A stretch of 33,963 nt of DNA from Rhizoclosmatium globosum (taxonomy: Eukaryota; Chytridiomycota; Chytridiomycetes; Chytridiales; Chytriomycetaceae). The stretch spans positions 1 through 33,963 of the forward strand of contig MCGO01000320.1 of NCBI GenBank assembly GCA_002104985.1, written 5' to 3'. How positions within the stretch are numbered: the stretch's first letter is position 1; each line of letters opens with the position of its first letter. A program made the translations under genes and the position numbers. The notes beneath the pieces are model-generated. The model was not told the DNA's origin and did not search any database. It saw only the letters and a list, made by a program, of their open reading frames with translations. Shown here one piece after another: positions 11,007 through 20,849 of the stretch.

Positions 11007-12417
11007 CTAAAATAAACCATCTCGTATTGCTTTGGCTGCATCACCGAATGAAATTCCTGCTTCCTTTGAGAGAGCCATCGCCATATCAAGAACTGCCTCT
11101 TCTCAGTCATCTCCAACTCCTTTTTTTGCTGCTCACTCTTGGGGCCAGAACTGCCTTCTTATATCACGTTCTTCTCTCCATTTGGTTTCCTCAAACCGTA
11201 GTTTCTCGTGTTTAACTGCCGCTTTCTCTGAAATCGCTTTCTGCAATATCTCATTCTTGGCAGCTTGAGCATAGTTGAACACAGTGGAAAAGTCCATCTT
11301 CTTTGAAGAACTTGACAATGAAGCAGTAATGCTGGCTTGATTTGAGTGTCGCTGATTGGTGACTTTGCTGACAGCTTTGCCTTTGGACAACGTACTCTTG
11401 GTGGCCTTTGACTTTGGAGGTACTTGACGCTTCTTTCTTGTTGGGGACGGAATAGGGTCGTATTCGTAATCGTTATATTCACTAAATAGTAGTTAGTCAA
11501 GTTAAGATGCACGAAGTTCTCACCTGTCATTTTTGTCCACACTGAACAGTTCAGCTCATCCTGAGTAGCTTGAGGTGTGATTGCTTCCTTAACGCCTCTA
11601 ACTGTGCTCGTGTCGCACCCACAAGACAACCTCATCCTGGTCTTCATCACAGCTTTCAATTCAGTATCCTCATTTCCGTCCTCACTGTTCTCACCATTCT
11701 CCTCATTCCCACTGTCCTCAACGTCCTCGGCACCCTCGTCACTCTCGCTGTTCTACAACTCTCAGCATCCTCTTCAACTTCGCCATCCACTTCCTTGCCT
11801 TTCTCGCCGGTCCTTATCAACAACAATTCCAACTTCAGTTGTTGCGAGAGGTTTGTCGTTGAATCGTTCGCCAAATAGTCGATCCAGTCGCACATACTGC
11901 GGGCACATACATCCAGTTTCTCTTCAATTGTCCTGATTTCCTTCTCCTCATCGTTGTTAGTGAGGCCAAATCCTGTAGCTTGAGCCTCCTTCTTCGTCTT
12001 CTTGTACCTGCGACTTAATGTTAGTTCGATTCACACAACAGGAGTCACATGCCTTGTAATCCATCCATCGTAGCGGTTCTTGACAGTTTTGGCGTCCCAA
12101 CCACTACAGCAGGTTGCATTCACATGGTTCATGAGCTGTTTCAGCCCATCAACCTTCTTCAACAACTGACCCGATTTCATCTTTGCATCCTTTGCAGCCC
12201 CGCCAACAACGATTTTGAAATTAGACGCAATCTCAAGCCAATTGATCATAGCGGCAAATTCACCAGGTGTAGTAAATGTCCGCGTTTGTGCCTTTGTTGC
12301 GGACTTACGACCATGCCCTTTAGATCGCTTTCGTTTCAATGGACTTGGCGGTTTCATTGTCGGAAAGCCTGGCAAAGGCTCCGTTGGTGGCTGTAATGTT
12401 GACTTGGGTGCCATCAT
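11007..12417 (-). CDS. Harbinger accessory Myb/SANT-like DNA-binding protein
   Basis: Read leftwards from the ATG at 12417. The N-terminus is basic (a Lys/Arg-rich patch followed by a trihelix-like segment). The motif VKNRYDGWITR then joins YKKTKKEAQATGFGLTNND across a predicted GC-AG intron (12008-12052); this is the classic Myb/SANT-like motif of Harbinger partner proteins. Without shifts, the spliced frame is open for 238 codons to 11656. However, a one-base shift near 11752 converts an Arg-rich tail into a strongly acidic stretch that continues into the downstream segment (about 11133-11660), and the likely true stop is at 11007-11009. A further intron is expected around 11472-11523. The C-terminal part is Lys/Glu-rich and helical. 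The partner protein usually brings the transposase to the nucleus and to subterminal repeats. Confidence 0.75.
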
Positions 12418-12587
12418 AGTGGAGGAGGGTGGTGAATCGTGAAACTGAAAAGCGAAAACTGAATCGCGAAGTTGAAAAGCGAACCCAACCCACGCTTTTC
12501 GAATCCAAAAGCGAAGTTTGGACATTTTGAATCGTTGCTTTTCGGCATTTCCAATCTTGTTCAAAAACACCAACTTTGACCACCCCT

Positions 12588-12590
12588 ATT
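12588..12590. repeat. 3-bp target duplication of inner Harbinger element, right
   Basis: ATT after the inner terminus, matching 9478-9480. Confidence 0.72.
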
Positions 12591-12704
12591 GAAAAACGAG
12601 GTAGGGGCTCGCTTTTGGATTCGAAAAGCGGATTTTGGACATTTCGAAAGTTCGCTTTTCGCACATTTGAAAATTGTCCAAAACACCCAACTTTGACCAC
12701 CCCT

Positions 12705-12707
12705 AAT
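12705..12707. repeat. 3-bp target duplication of outer Harbinger element, right
   Basis: AAT after the outer terminus. Its last two bases are the first two of the ATG of regulator C, so the duplication recreated the start codon. Confidence 0.75.
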
Positions 12708-14757
12708 GAACGAAAGATCCAGTTTGTCAAGATTCAAACGATGCGCTGAATGTCGAAGACTTAAGAAGGGATGCTCCAAGGACAAGGACAGTTGCATCAG
12801 CTGCAAAGCAAAAGGAGTGGCATGTGTGTACATTAATGATCCATCACTGTGAGTTCAGCACACTGTATTAACATCCATTAATGCGTATATTTAAAAGATC
12901 TCTTGATAAAGAGCCAATCTATGATTCCGAGGCACTTAACTCACTTAACTCCAGTGCTTTTATGCGGACTCCTGACACATTCAAATTGGAAATCCTCAGC
13001 TGGAACAATCAAATGCCATCACATCATAGTCGGATCAATGCTGTGCTCCAAAATTACATGACTGCCTTTGAAGCACCTCTGGCGGACTTCGAAGATCCTG
13101 AGATGCAGCTGGAAGATCCAGATCTCCTTCCAACAGTCAGTGATTGGATTCTCATTTACAATCACTTTACAAACAGATCTGATGGATCAATCAATTGAAC
13201 TCTATGATTGATATTGAAAGCCTTTTGCAAAATTACTTCCATAGACCTGCTGTTTGGCGGTGAGGAGATGTCATGAAGTCTAATAGAGATGCTAACTTTC
13301 TTTAAGGTTGATTCGCTGTTACCGAGCCTCAAAGGCAAACTTAAAACAATCTGAAGGCGCCGAAGATAATTTGGAACTGAATTACTACCGACGAGCACGA
13401 AAGGCGTTTTATCGTGCGGACTCTAGCCCATCTGTTGATGTCGTTATGTCATACTTTTTAATGCACGTTCATGCAAGAGGTATTTGTGGAAAGTACTGAA
13501 AACTGCTTACTGACGAAACGTTTAATTTCTTAGATATGGGCGAACAAGAGCTCGGAGAGCACTGTCTCACTTCTGCATTAAAGATGCTTCTTGAATTGAA
13601 AATGGACGTTGATCCAGATGATTCGCCTTGGCTGTTTCACCTTAGTGCTCGACAGAAAGAAGAACGTAGGAGGGTATTTTATACGTTGCATGGTCAATAT
13701 TGCATTGCTCGATCATATTCCCCTGATCCACTTGAGCTTAACCTCATCAGCGATCGTGTCAAAGTGCCCTCGCAAGTTTTTGATCCACATCCAGTCTTCA
13801 AGCACTTTAGTCCAGGGTTTCCAGAGGTTTTCAAGTTTGAAGCCGAGCTGATGAGTCTGATTGGGACAATCCGACAATATTACTCATTTCCGCCGAATTC
13901 TGTTCATGACTTGTTAATGAAGGCAAGAGTCGGAGGACCGGCAGGAGACCGCTTGCTCTCACTTCATGTCTCAATACCTCGTCAATACCTTTTTCAATTT
14001 GATGATGCAGTCAAGATACCTACCCGGGACGAAATTCAATTCATTGAAAAGGTATCCAAACACCAGCTCGAGCTGTTCAGCATCATGCCTTTTTTTCCAT
14101 TCGACAAAAGTTTTGACTTGCTGTCCATCCAGCAGACCCATATATCTCAGTGACGAGCAGCAAGGATTTTTCTTGAATGCAACAAGTCGATGTATTGACG
14201 CTGCATGGAGGATATCGTCTCTCGTCAGATTTTTCGACAGAATGGAAAGCGGAAAGGGAAAGAATCGAGTTCCAGAGAATGAACGGGAACTGTATACTAT
14301 CGCAGGAAGCTCCTTTGCCATATTTGAAGCGTTTATTGTGTTATGGTTTATGGCGTGTCGAATGGACACACAGTGGGTCACTTTAGCTTCGTTGCAAGGT
14401 TTCAACAACGAATTGCTGAGGGATCGGTTGAGATATTTGTTGGAAGTGAAGAAGCGGATGGGTATGAAGTTCCAAAATGCGCCGATTGTTAAGGCGATGG
14501 AAGTGATGTTGGAGGAAGTGGAATTAATTGCTGTAGGCCGAGGTGGACGACTGGTGGGATCATCCGAAAATCATTCGGAAGAAACCATCGAACTGGGAAT
14601 CAGCTCGCTGAAGCTCGATGCTGAAGATTCAAAAGCAGTTTTTGATCCATGGTGCTACATGGGATTCTTAGGTCTGGAAATAGGCCATGGGAGAAATCTT
14701 TTATGGAAGGGACGAAAGGAAGAGTCTTGGCGCTTATTTTGGAAGTTGAATATGTGA
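12706..14757 (+). CDS. Zn2Cys6 transcription factor C, frame breaks
   Basis: Third paralogue. The ATG at 12706 gives MNERSSLSRFKRCAECRRLK, with one Cys6 cluster (C-AE-C, RRLKKG, C, SKDKDS, C-IS-C, KAKGVA, C). Introns at 12849-12897, 13260-13306 and 13480-13533 splice in phase. The body has QLEDPDLLPTVSDW and DVDPDDSPWLFHLSARQKEE, and the C-terminus ends EESWRLFWKLNM. Frame changes are needed near 13190 and 14050. The sequence between about 14050 and 14140 is also more diverged than in A and B, so genuine decay is possible here. The whole native promoter has been pushed 3.45 kb upstream by the nested Harbinger insertions, so expression must now rely on element sequence or be lost. Confidence 0.75.
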
Positions 14758-14860
14758 AGAACAAAGTTTCAGTTTTTATTCATTTGATGGAATCGAACCT
14801 GATACGACTTTAAATTCCAAATTGCTCATTACTAAGCCGCTAGAAAGCTCCACGAAATCA

Positions 14861-15885
14861 ATGTCCGCCACTCTCCTTGATTTTCCCTTTGAGTTACTCC
14901 TCGCTATTCTGGTATATATGCATCCAGTTCACGTTTTAAGGCTTTCAAGAGTCTGCTCCCGCTTCAAGGCCATTGTGGATTCAAATCAGTGGGTTACTGA
15001 TGCCATCGCAATACATATCCGTCCTCATAATTGGAGCGAAATGATATACGGCAATGATGACGACAATATTATCTTCTTGGATGGATCTCCTGCACTTCAA
15101 GAAGCTTATGCAAAGACTGCTTACAAGACTGCCTACGACTTTTCCGAAGACAATGACACATTTTTTATCAGGGACTGGGAGAGGAAAGTGCCGCATGGGC
15201 AAATTCCTGTTGTCGTAGCTACTTTGACACACCTAACACACTTAACTTTGTCATGTTCGAACCGTACGGGCTCAATTCCTGTCGAACTAAGACATATGAC
15301 GGCGCTTGTATTATTGGATCTCTCTGAAAACAGTCTTTCGGGATTTATTCCATCAGAATTAGGCGAACTTTCACAATTGGAGATATTGCGATTAAATGGC
15401 AACGAGCTTTCGGGAACGTTCCCACGTCCTTCACGAACTTGACAGTATTACGTCATCTGTATTTGAGCAACAATAAGCTTGCAGGTCGTCTGCCCGAGTT
15501 CTTGAGCGACCTTCAAAGATTGGAATTGTTGCTTCTACATCAGAATTTATTTGAAGGCAATATCCCGGTTTCCTATTCCAGTCTGCACGAGCTGTATGAA
15601 CTGAATTTAAGTGATAATAACCTCACCGGCACAATTCCTAGCGATCTTGTACACTTGCCAAGCCTTTACCTTCTACGATTGACAAACAACAATTTCAGCG
15701 GAACGATTCCAGTCATGTTGCCTCGCGCGCGACATATTCAAATTGAATATCCGGAGCATATGCTTGAACACAGGCAATTTTTAGGGCTTGCGAGGCATCA
15801 CATATGTTGGGATTCATGCTTGTTGCAACGACGGTTGCAGCTGTCGCTTGCAAACGATAAGCAGAAAAGTGAATTATCTGAATAA
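14861..15885 (+). CDS. F-box-like protein with plant-type leucine-rich repeats
   Basis: The N-terminus ([20 protein letters not shown], then SRVCSRFK) is a good F-box-like motif, which in known proteins binds Skp1 in SCF ubiquitin ligases. After a linker of about 80 residues come roughly seven leucine-rich repeats of the LxxLxLxxNxLxGxIP type usual in plant receptor proteins. I chose the ATG at 14861 because the upstream extension lacks ATG. A one-base loss near 15418 interrupts the frame in the middle of a repeat (SGTFP then [12 protein letters not shown]); the repeat register continues perfectly after it. No signal peptide or membrane segment is visible, which fits an intracellular substrate adaptor. 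Substrate unknown. Confidence 0.75.
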
Positions 15886-15923
15886 AGGATAAAGAAAAAA
15901 GTAAACGAGATTCTGAAGAAAAG

Positions 15924-17337
15924 ATGCAGAAACGGTTGCTGTCAACAACTCAGCCTTCACGATCAGCAGCATCCAGCGATGAGATTGCACGCATCCTTCA
16001 AAGCGGCCGATCTTCAAACAACCTCAAAATGGGAATTGTCGGCATGCCCAATATTGGGAAATCATCCCTCTTCAACATCCTCACCAGTTCTTCAGTTCCA
16101 GCCCTGGTACTTCAATTCTTCCACTCACCCACCCAATAACCACAACCTACAAAAAGAACTATCCCTTCTGCACAATCGACCCCTCCGAAGCACGAGTCCA
16201 AGTCCCCGACCACAGATTCGACTGGCTCGTCAAACACGTCAACCCAAACAGCGTCGTCCCAGCTTTCCTGACCGTCATGGACATTGCCGGGCTCGTGCGT
16301 GGTGCTGCGAAGGGTGAAGGACTTGGAAATGCGTTTCTGGCGAATATCAAAGCGACTGATGGTTAGTTTCATCTGGTTTCGAAAAAGCGCAAATGCTAAA
16401 GGAGGGGTGGTGATTGGAATTAGGTATTTTCCATCTTGTGCGTGCGTTTAAGGATCAAGGGATTGTGCATGTTGAGAATTCAGTGGATCCTGTGCGGGAT
16501 GCGGAGATTATTGATTTGGAGTTGAGGTGAGAGGGGTATTCTCGTGGTTGGGAGTACTTACGATAGTTTATGGTGTTTAGATTGAAAGACGCGGATCAGA
16601 TTTCAGCGTTGTTGACAAAGACGGAAGGGAAATCGTCGAAAGGTGCTGCTGCTGTTGACACGAAACTGCTGGAACACGTTCAACACTTATTGGCGACTAC
16701 AACGCGACCACTCACGTTAGAACCATGGACGGCGGATGAAGCACGTGCGCTTGCGCAATTACGGTTATTGTCGTTGAAACCGTTAGTTCATTTGGTCAAC
16801 ATGTCTGAAGAAGATTACTTGGGATCGTTGAATGGTGCTCCTGAGCCTGAATATATCACGAAATTGAAAGAGAGGATGCGTGGTGGAGTCGAAGGGGTGG
16901 CTGATCCTCTTGTTGTTGGGTATTCAGGAACTATTGAAGGGCTGTTGGCGGATATGGGCGGATCGGAAGAGAGGGAAGAGGTTGTGGAGGATTTAAAGCA
17001 ATCTTATGGTGTGAAAGTTGTTAAGAGTGCTATTGATGATATCGTACATGCAGGGTATAAGGCTGTTGGGCTGAACCATTACTTTACTTATGGGAAAGTG
17101 GAAGTACGCGCTTGGACCGTGAGACAGGGTACAAAAGCACCTCAAGCAGCTGCTGTGATCCATTCGGACTTTGAAAAGAATTTCATTGCAGCTGAAGTTA
17201 TGCGGTTTGAGGACTTGCAAACATTGGGGAGTGAGGAGGCGGTAAGAGCAGCTGGGAAATATTATACACGAGGGAAGGACGCTGTCATCGGAGATGGGGA
17301 TATAGTATCGTTCAAGATTGGAAAGAAGAAAGCATAA
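15924..17337 (+). CDS. OLA1/YchF-family P-loop ATPase, possibly organellar
   Basis: This is an Obg-family protein. The P-loop is GMPNIGKSS, the G3 motif is DIAGLV, and the G4 position reads NMSEED instead of NKxD, the known signature for ATP preference in YchF/OLA1. Introns at 16107-16156, 16362-16423 and 16527-16580 all splice in phase. The C-terminal TGS domain is complete ([20 protein letters not shown] through [10 protein letters not shown]). The N-terminus starts [18 protein letters not shown], an Arg/Ser-rich, acid-free stretch about 35 residues ahead of the usual start; it could be a mitochondrial presequence, as for the fungal YLF2-type paralogues. No frame break was found. Members of this family bind ribosomes and act in stress responses. 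Confidence 0.9.
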
Positions 17338-17431
17338 AACTCCATATTACACTTGCGTTTTATTCTTTGAATGCAGATGTTACCACGCAGACTGACGTAA
17401 ATATCATCAAGTCGACTTGATATAGTGTCCT

Positions 17432-18911
17432 TTACTTCGAAAGCCGTGGCATAAAAGACTGTTCCAGTAGCAACAATGCTTGCCTTGTCTCATAACATTC
17501 TATCTCCTCCGCTGTCATTTCATCATACAAGTCAGTCATTCTATCATTTTCTGTAACTTGACGCTTCAATTTCAATTTCCCAACTCTCTTTCCAAACCCA
17601 ACACTATCTCTCACATCTGGTTGCTTCCGTTTCTTCTGATCCCAATTAAACGGATGCATAATACTATTCAACTCATTCAAGTGTCGCTGAATATAAAACA
17701 CAGCAGTATCACGTTTGAGTTTCTCCAAGTCCCCTGTTATCAAATCTGAAAGCGAGTTAGAGAATGCCAGGGAAGGGCGATGATCCATACCAAATTCATA
17801 TTCCGCGTAGTGAATACATTTATCAGCTCCCTCCATCCAAATAAGGATCCAGCCATCCTTCAAGTCAGTCAACACGCCAACAGGACTCGGGGCTGAGTCG
17901 TTTCCAAAGAGGAGATTGGCAGCAGCGACTTGAGCACAAGCTTGCACAATATTATCAGATGTCAATAAATTTGGCTTCAGTATGAATAATAGGCCTAATT
18001 GGTTTCGAGGGCAAGATGCTGAGGCTCTTGGAGCTACTATGACATCAGGACATCCTCTCCAATGATACGTTAGATTCAGGTCGAGTAGATTCTCATCAGG
18101 GGATAAGAGAACTGAAAGATTTTTGTATGCGTCAATAGGCGTGATTACGTCGCAAATATAAGCGAGATAAGATTCCTTGCTTTCTGAGAAATCGTCGTTT
18201 GTTGGTGTTGGCCAAGTGAATGGTGGAATATTGGCAAAGTCTGATTCAGGCTGAGGAAGACTGATCCCTTTTGCGAAAAAGCCATCTTTCTCTAGATGTG
18301 TTGTGGATATTGAAGAATACAGAACAGATATATCGTCATCAGAGGGCTTTGCAACAACAACTGTAGTCTTTCGTTTACTTTTCGAAGAATCAGTTTCGTT
18401 AACGTAATCTTTCAAATGAACAAGTGGTTTTGGTGGAATCAGAACCAACACATGATGTAGGTCATCAGGAAGCGATGCAGTAAAGAATGAAAGCTTCTCC
18501 CGAGAATTCATAACCTGTACACGCAGTTTGTTAAGAGCGAGGGAATCATTGCAGAGCCAACCAAACCTTGAAAGTCAAGCCATCGAATGTAAGGCAGACT
18601 CCAGCAGAGAAGCTAAACTTGCAAGAGCTGTTGCATTGATCAGCTGTAAGTTCGGGCGTATTCCCAAAGGTTGTTGCATTGAGCGCCTCCTTTATCGTCT
18701 TGAGATTGAGTGTCGTCAATCCACCAACATCACCCTGGTAAGTTCTAATAAGCAGCAGCTTATCAGCGTCCAAATGATTCAAATCGGGGCTTCCTGTTGC
18801 ACAAACAGTGTGCTTGAGGTCTCGGACGGTGGAGTTGGCAATGTCGATGAAGACAGTTGAGAGGGAGAGAGCGCCGTTTTCAGAAAGCACGCAAGAGATT
18901 TTCGTCGTCAT
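17432..18911 (-). CDS. Crinkler (CRN)-like protein with nuclease-like domain
   Basis: Exon 1 (18567-18911) starts MTTKISCVL and encodes a ubiquitin-like fold resembling the N-terminal header of Crinkler proteins (DIANSTVRDLK, LDADKLLLIR). An intron at 18515-18566 splices in phase to exon 2 (17432-18514), giving 475 residues with no break. The segment after the splice (SLPDDLHHVLVLIPP) resembles the header's end. The C-terminal half carries a PD-(D/E)xK-like pattern: CPDVIVA, then FILKPN, then VQACAQVAAANLL, then VGVLTDLKDGWILIW. The usual Glu of E-x-K is Ile here, so nuclease activity is doubtful. CRNs are secreted effectors in oomycetes but also occur in chytrids; no signal peptide is visible. 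It shares a 135-bp divergent promoter region with the next gene. Confidence 0.65.
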
Positions 18912-19046
18912 TTCTTCTCTTTTTGTTTCACCGGTTATAAATAACACAGGAACCAGAAAATCGGAATTTGGAAAGTGGACCCACGAAATTCCACACTGCA
19001 ATCACACTACTTACGGGAACCCCACCTTCCAAATCACACTCCCACA
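18912..19046. promoter_or_regulatory. Divergent promoter region between CRN-like and isochorismatase-like genes
   Basis: The 135 bp between the two start codons contain GGTTATAAATAA near 18933-18944, a TATA-like word. No other site could be assigned. Confidence 0.4.
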
Positions 19047-19915
19047 ATGACACACCACCTTCTCACCAGTGCAACCATGGCACCTGTTCCAGTGGCAAGC
19101 TCGACAGCGCTTCTCGTTCTCAACAACCAACTTGGATTTCGTGACAATTCCGTGTTTGGTCCTGACAGTTCGACGCCAAACTACGGCGCCAACATCGCGG
19201 CGCTTCTTTCGGCCTTCCGCGAAACCAGTTCAAAGTTGAGCGAAGGATCGCGGCCACTTGTGATCCACGTTCAGTACCGACCCGTGTGGACCGACCACCC
19301 GCTCCACGAATCAAAGCTCGGGCCCTTTGGACAAAACGCCGAAGAAGTCAGGGCAATCGACTTTCTCGAATTCGCTGCGCCGAGAAAGTGGACGCCCGAG
19401 GGATTCGAGCTGGTTTACTCGATCGATGAAGTGCGCCGCCCGAAACACAAAGATGCTCCTGCGCTTCCTGACGAGATTATCATGTCGACTCATGGCCACA
19501 ATCCCTTTATTAACTCTCCATTGGAATCGATTCTGAACAAGCGCGGGATCAAGACTCTTTTGGTCTGTGGAATGCAGACAGATGTCTCGGTTAGTTCGGT
19601 GGTGAGAACTGCTCAGAACTTGGCTTTGACGGGTAAGTTTGGTGGGCGCGGGAATATGGCTGATGCTAGTTTGGGGGAACGCTGGACAGATGGTGCCAGC
19701 GTGTTTGTTGAGGCAAAGGAAGATGCACCCGAGGGAGAACGTGGTGAAGATGGATTGGCGGTGGAAATGGCGCGTATCATTTGATTCAGGATGCGACGAG
19801 ATCTTTTGGAAAAGGTGGGTTGGATGCAGAGACTGTTCAACGTGTTCATGTGGAGAGTTTGAAGGAATTTGCTGAAGTGTGGAACACAAGCGATGTTCTC
19901 GCCGCATTTCAATAA
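19047..19915 (+). CDS. Isochorismatase-fold protein without catalytic triad
   Basis: The fold is recognisable from ALLVLNNQLGF (strand 1), VIHVQYRP, and LLVCGMQTDVSVSSVVRTA. In active cysteine hydrolases of this family these positions hold Asp (LVIDxQ), Lys and Cys (TxxCVxxTA). Here the Asp is Asn, the Cys is Ser, and the segment around IIMSTHGHNPF lacks the Lys, so the protein is probably not an enzyme of the standard type. ATG 19047 is used; a second ATG at 19077 has a better context (accATGg). The main frame stops at 19782-19784, but typical C-terminal sequence (LIQDATRSFGKGGLDAETV) follows in another frame to a stop at 19913-19915. Either one base is missing near 19770, or a GTAAGT donor at 19633 starts an unrecognised intron. 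Confidence 0.68.
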
Positions 19916-20019
19916 ATTTCATATCCTCGCAGAAAAAGAATATGGTGTTCAATAAAAACTATGCACGAGTAGAGCTTTACTATTTCAAATTAACTTTCAT
20001 CAGTGAACTAGAAATTCCA

Positions 20020-20565
20020 TCATCCTTTCTTTCCAAACCAATTGAAAGATTTGTTCTCACCCACATTAATCCTATGAATATACATCATTGGCGCAGAAGT
20101 TTTAATATCAACACTGTCTTCACCATCCTTCCCATCACGGGCCTTCAAAGCAGCCTTCGCCTCCGCCCATTGGATCAAGACACTGTCCATATCAGCCGCC
20201 GACCCATCCGAGACAATGATCGTTCCCACACGAAGTGACGATGGCTGCCCGCTTTGTTTCGCTCTTGTGACATGCACATTTTGAGATTGTCTGCAATTCA
20301 AAAAGGGTTAAGTTAAGCTCCGACTCGTTTCCTCCACTGAGTCCCACTCCCCCTACCCCACTTACTTGGGAACCAGAAACGCCATGTTTGGCACAACTGC
20401 ATATGAATCCGCTGCTGTCGTCTGTACTTTGAAGAAAACCATGGTGTTCGAGGTGTTTTCAATCACAAATGATTGCGTTTCTGCGGTGGAAGAGTAGATG
20501 ATCTCAGCCTTGTCAACTGTCACAGGAGAATATCCAGGGGCGGTGATACTTTCATTGACGGTCAT
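20020..20565 (-). CDS. MSP/VAP-domain protein, small and soluble
   Basis: Exon 1 (20366-20565) and exon 2 (20020-20290) join in phase across an intron at 20291-20365, giving 156 residues; an upstream ATG at 20604 would add 13. The core (ENTSNTMVFFKVQTTAADSY, VVPNMAFLVPK, then NVHVTRA) matches the major-sperm-protein immunoglobulin-like fold, which in VAP proteins binds FFAT motifs at ER contact sites. There is no coiled coil or C-terminal membrane anchor, so it is not a canonical VAP. The tail (IQWAEAKAALKARDGKDGED) is charged. Function beyond peptide or protein binding is unknown. Confidence 0.72.
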
Positions 20566-20849
20566 TTTTGTGCAAGTTCTTTGTGGGCCCTTGGTGATAT
20601 TCACCCAATTTGATTGAAGGAAATGTCTTGTTTGTTTGAACTTTGAGGGCGAGTATTTACAATTCTTGATAACGATAAATGAGAATGTATAAGGCAGCTG
20701 TTCATCAGGCGTAATTCTATGTTAAGACGTTAATACCAGAGGTTAGCATTTTTCGCGATGACTCTTCCTCGATGCGAGTTCAATCAAAGGCGGGCTTTCA
20801 AATTCTGTATCCCGCCCGCCCGCGTTGAATTTCGCTTCCCAAAACTTCC

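Larger units (their letters stand above)
9481..12587. mobile_element. Inner PIF/Harbinger-type transposon, 3107 bp, two genes
   Basis: The 17-bp terminus AGGGGTGGTCAAAGTTG (9481-9497) is mirrored at 12571-12587, with ATT duplicated on both sides. Inside are a DDE transposase reading rightwards and a Myb/SANT-like gene reading leftwards, meeting tail to tail at 11003/11007. This two-gene architecture is standard for Harbinger elements. The copy looks inactive because the transposase frame is broken in several places, unless those are consensus errors. Confidence 0.85.
9253..12704. mobile_element. Outer PIF/Harbinger-type element, split by the inner copy
   Basis: The terminus AGGGGTGGTCAAAGT (9253-9267) is mirrored exactly at 12690-12704, and AAT flanks both sides. 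Without the inner element (9481-12587) and one ATT copy, about 342 bp remain, so it was a small MITE-like non-autonomous element. Its arms are full of the word GAAAAGCG or its complement, the presumed subterminal binding repeat. The right end abuts the start codon of regulator C. Confidence 0.8.

Noticed and set aside
19633..19787. Perfect GTAAGT donor inside the isochorismatase-like gene, possible intron ending near CAG at 19787
   Set aside because: No acceptor keeps the downstream LIQDATRSF segment in frame with the exon; a one-base error is equally simple, so no intron was called.
19311..19952. 213-codon minus-strand open frame
   Set aside because: Antisense to the isochorismatase-fold gene and without motifs.
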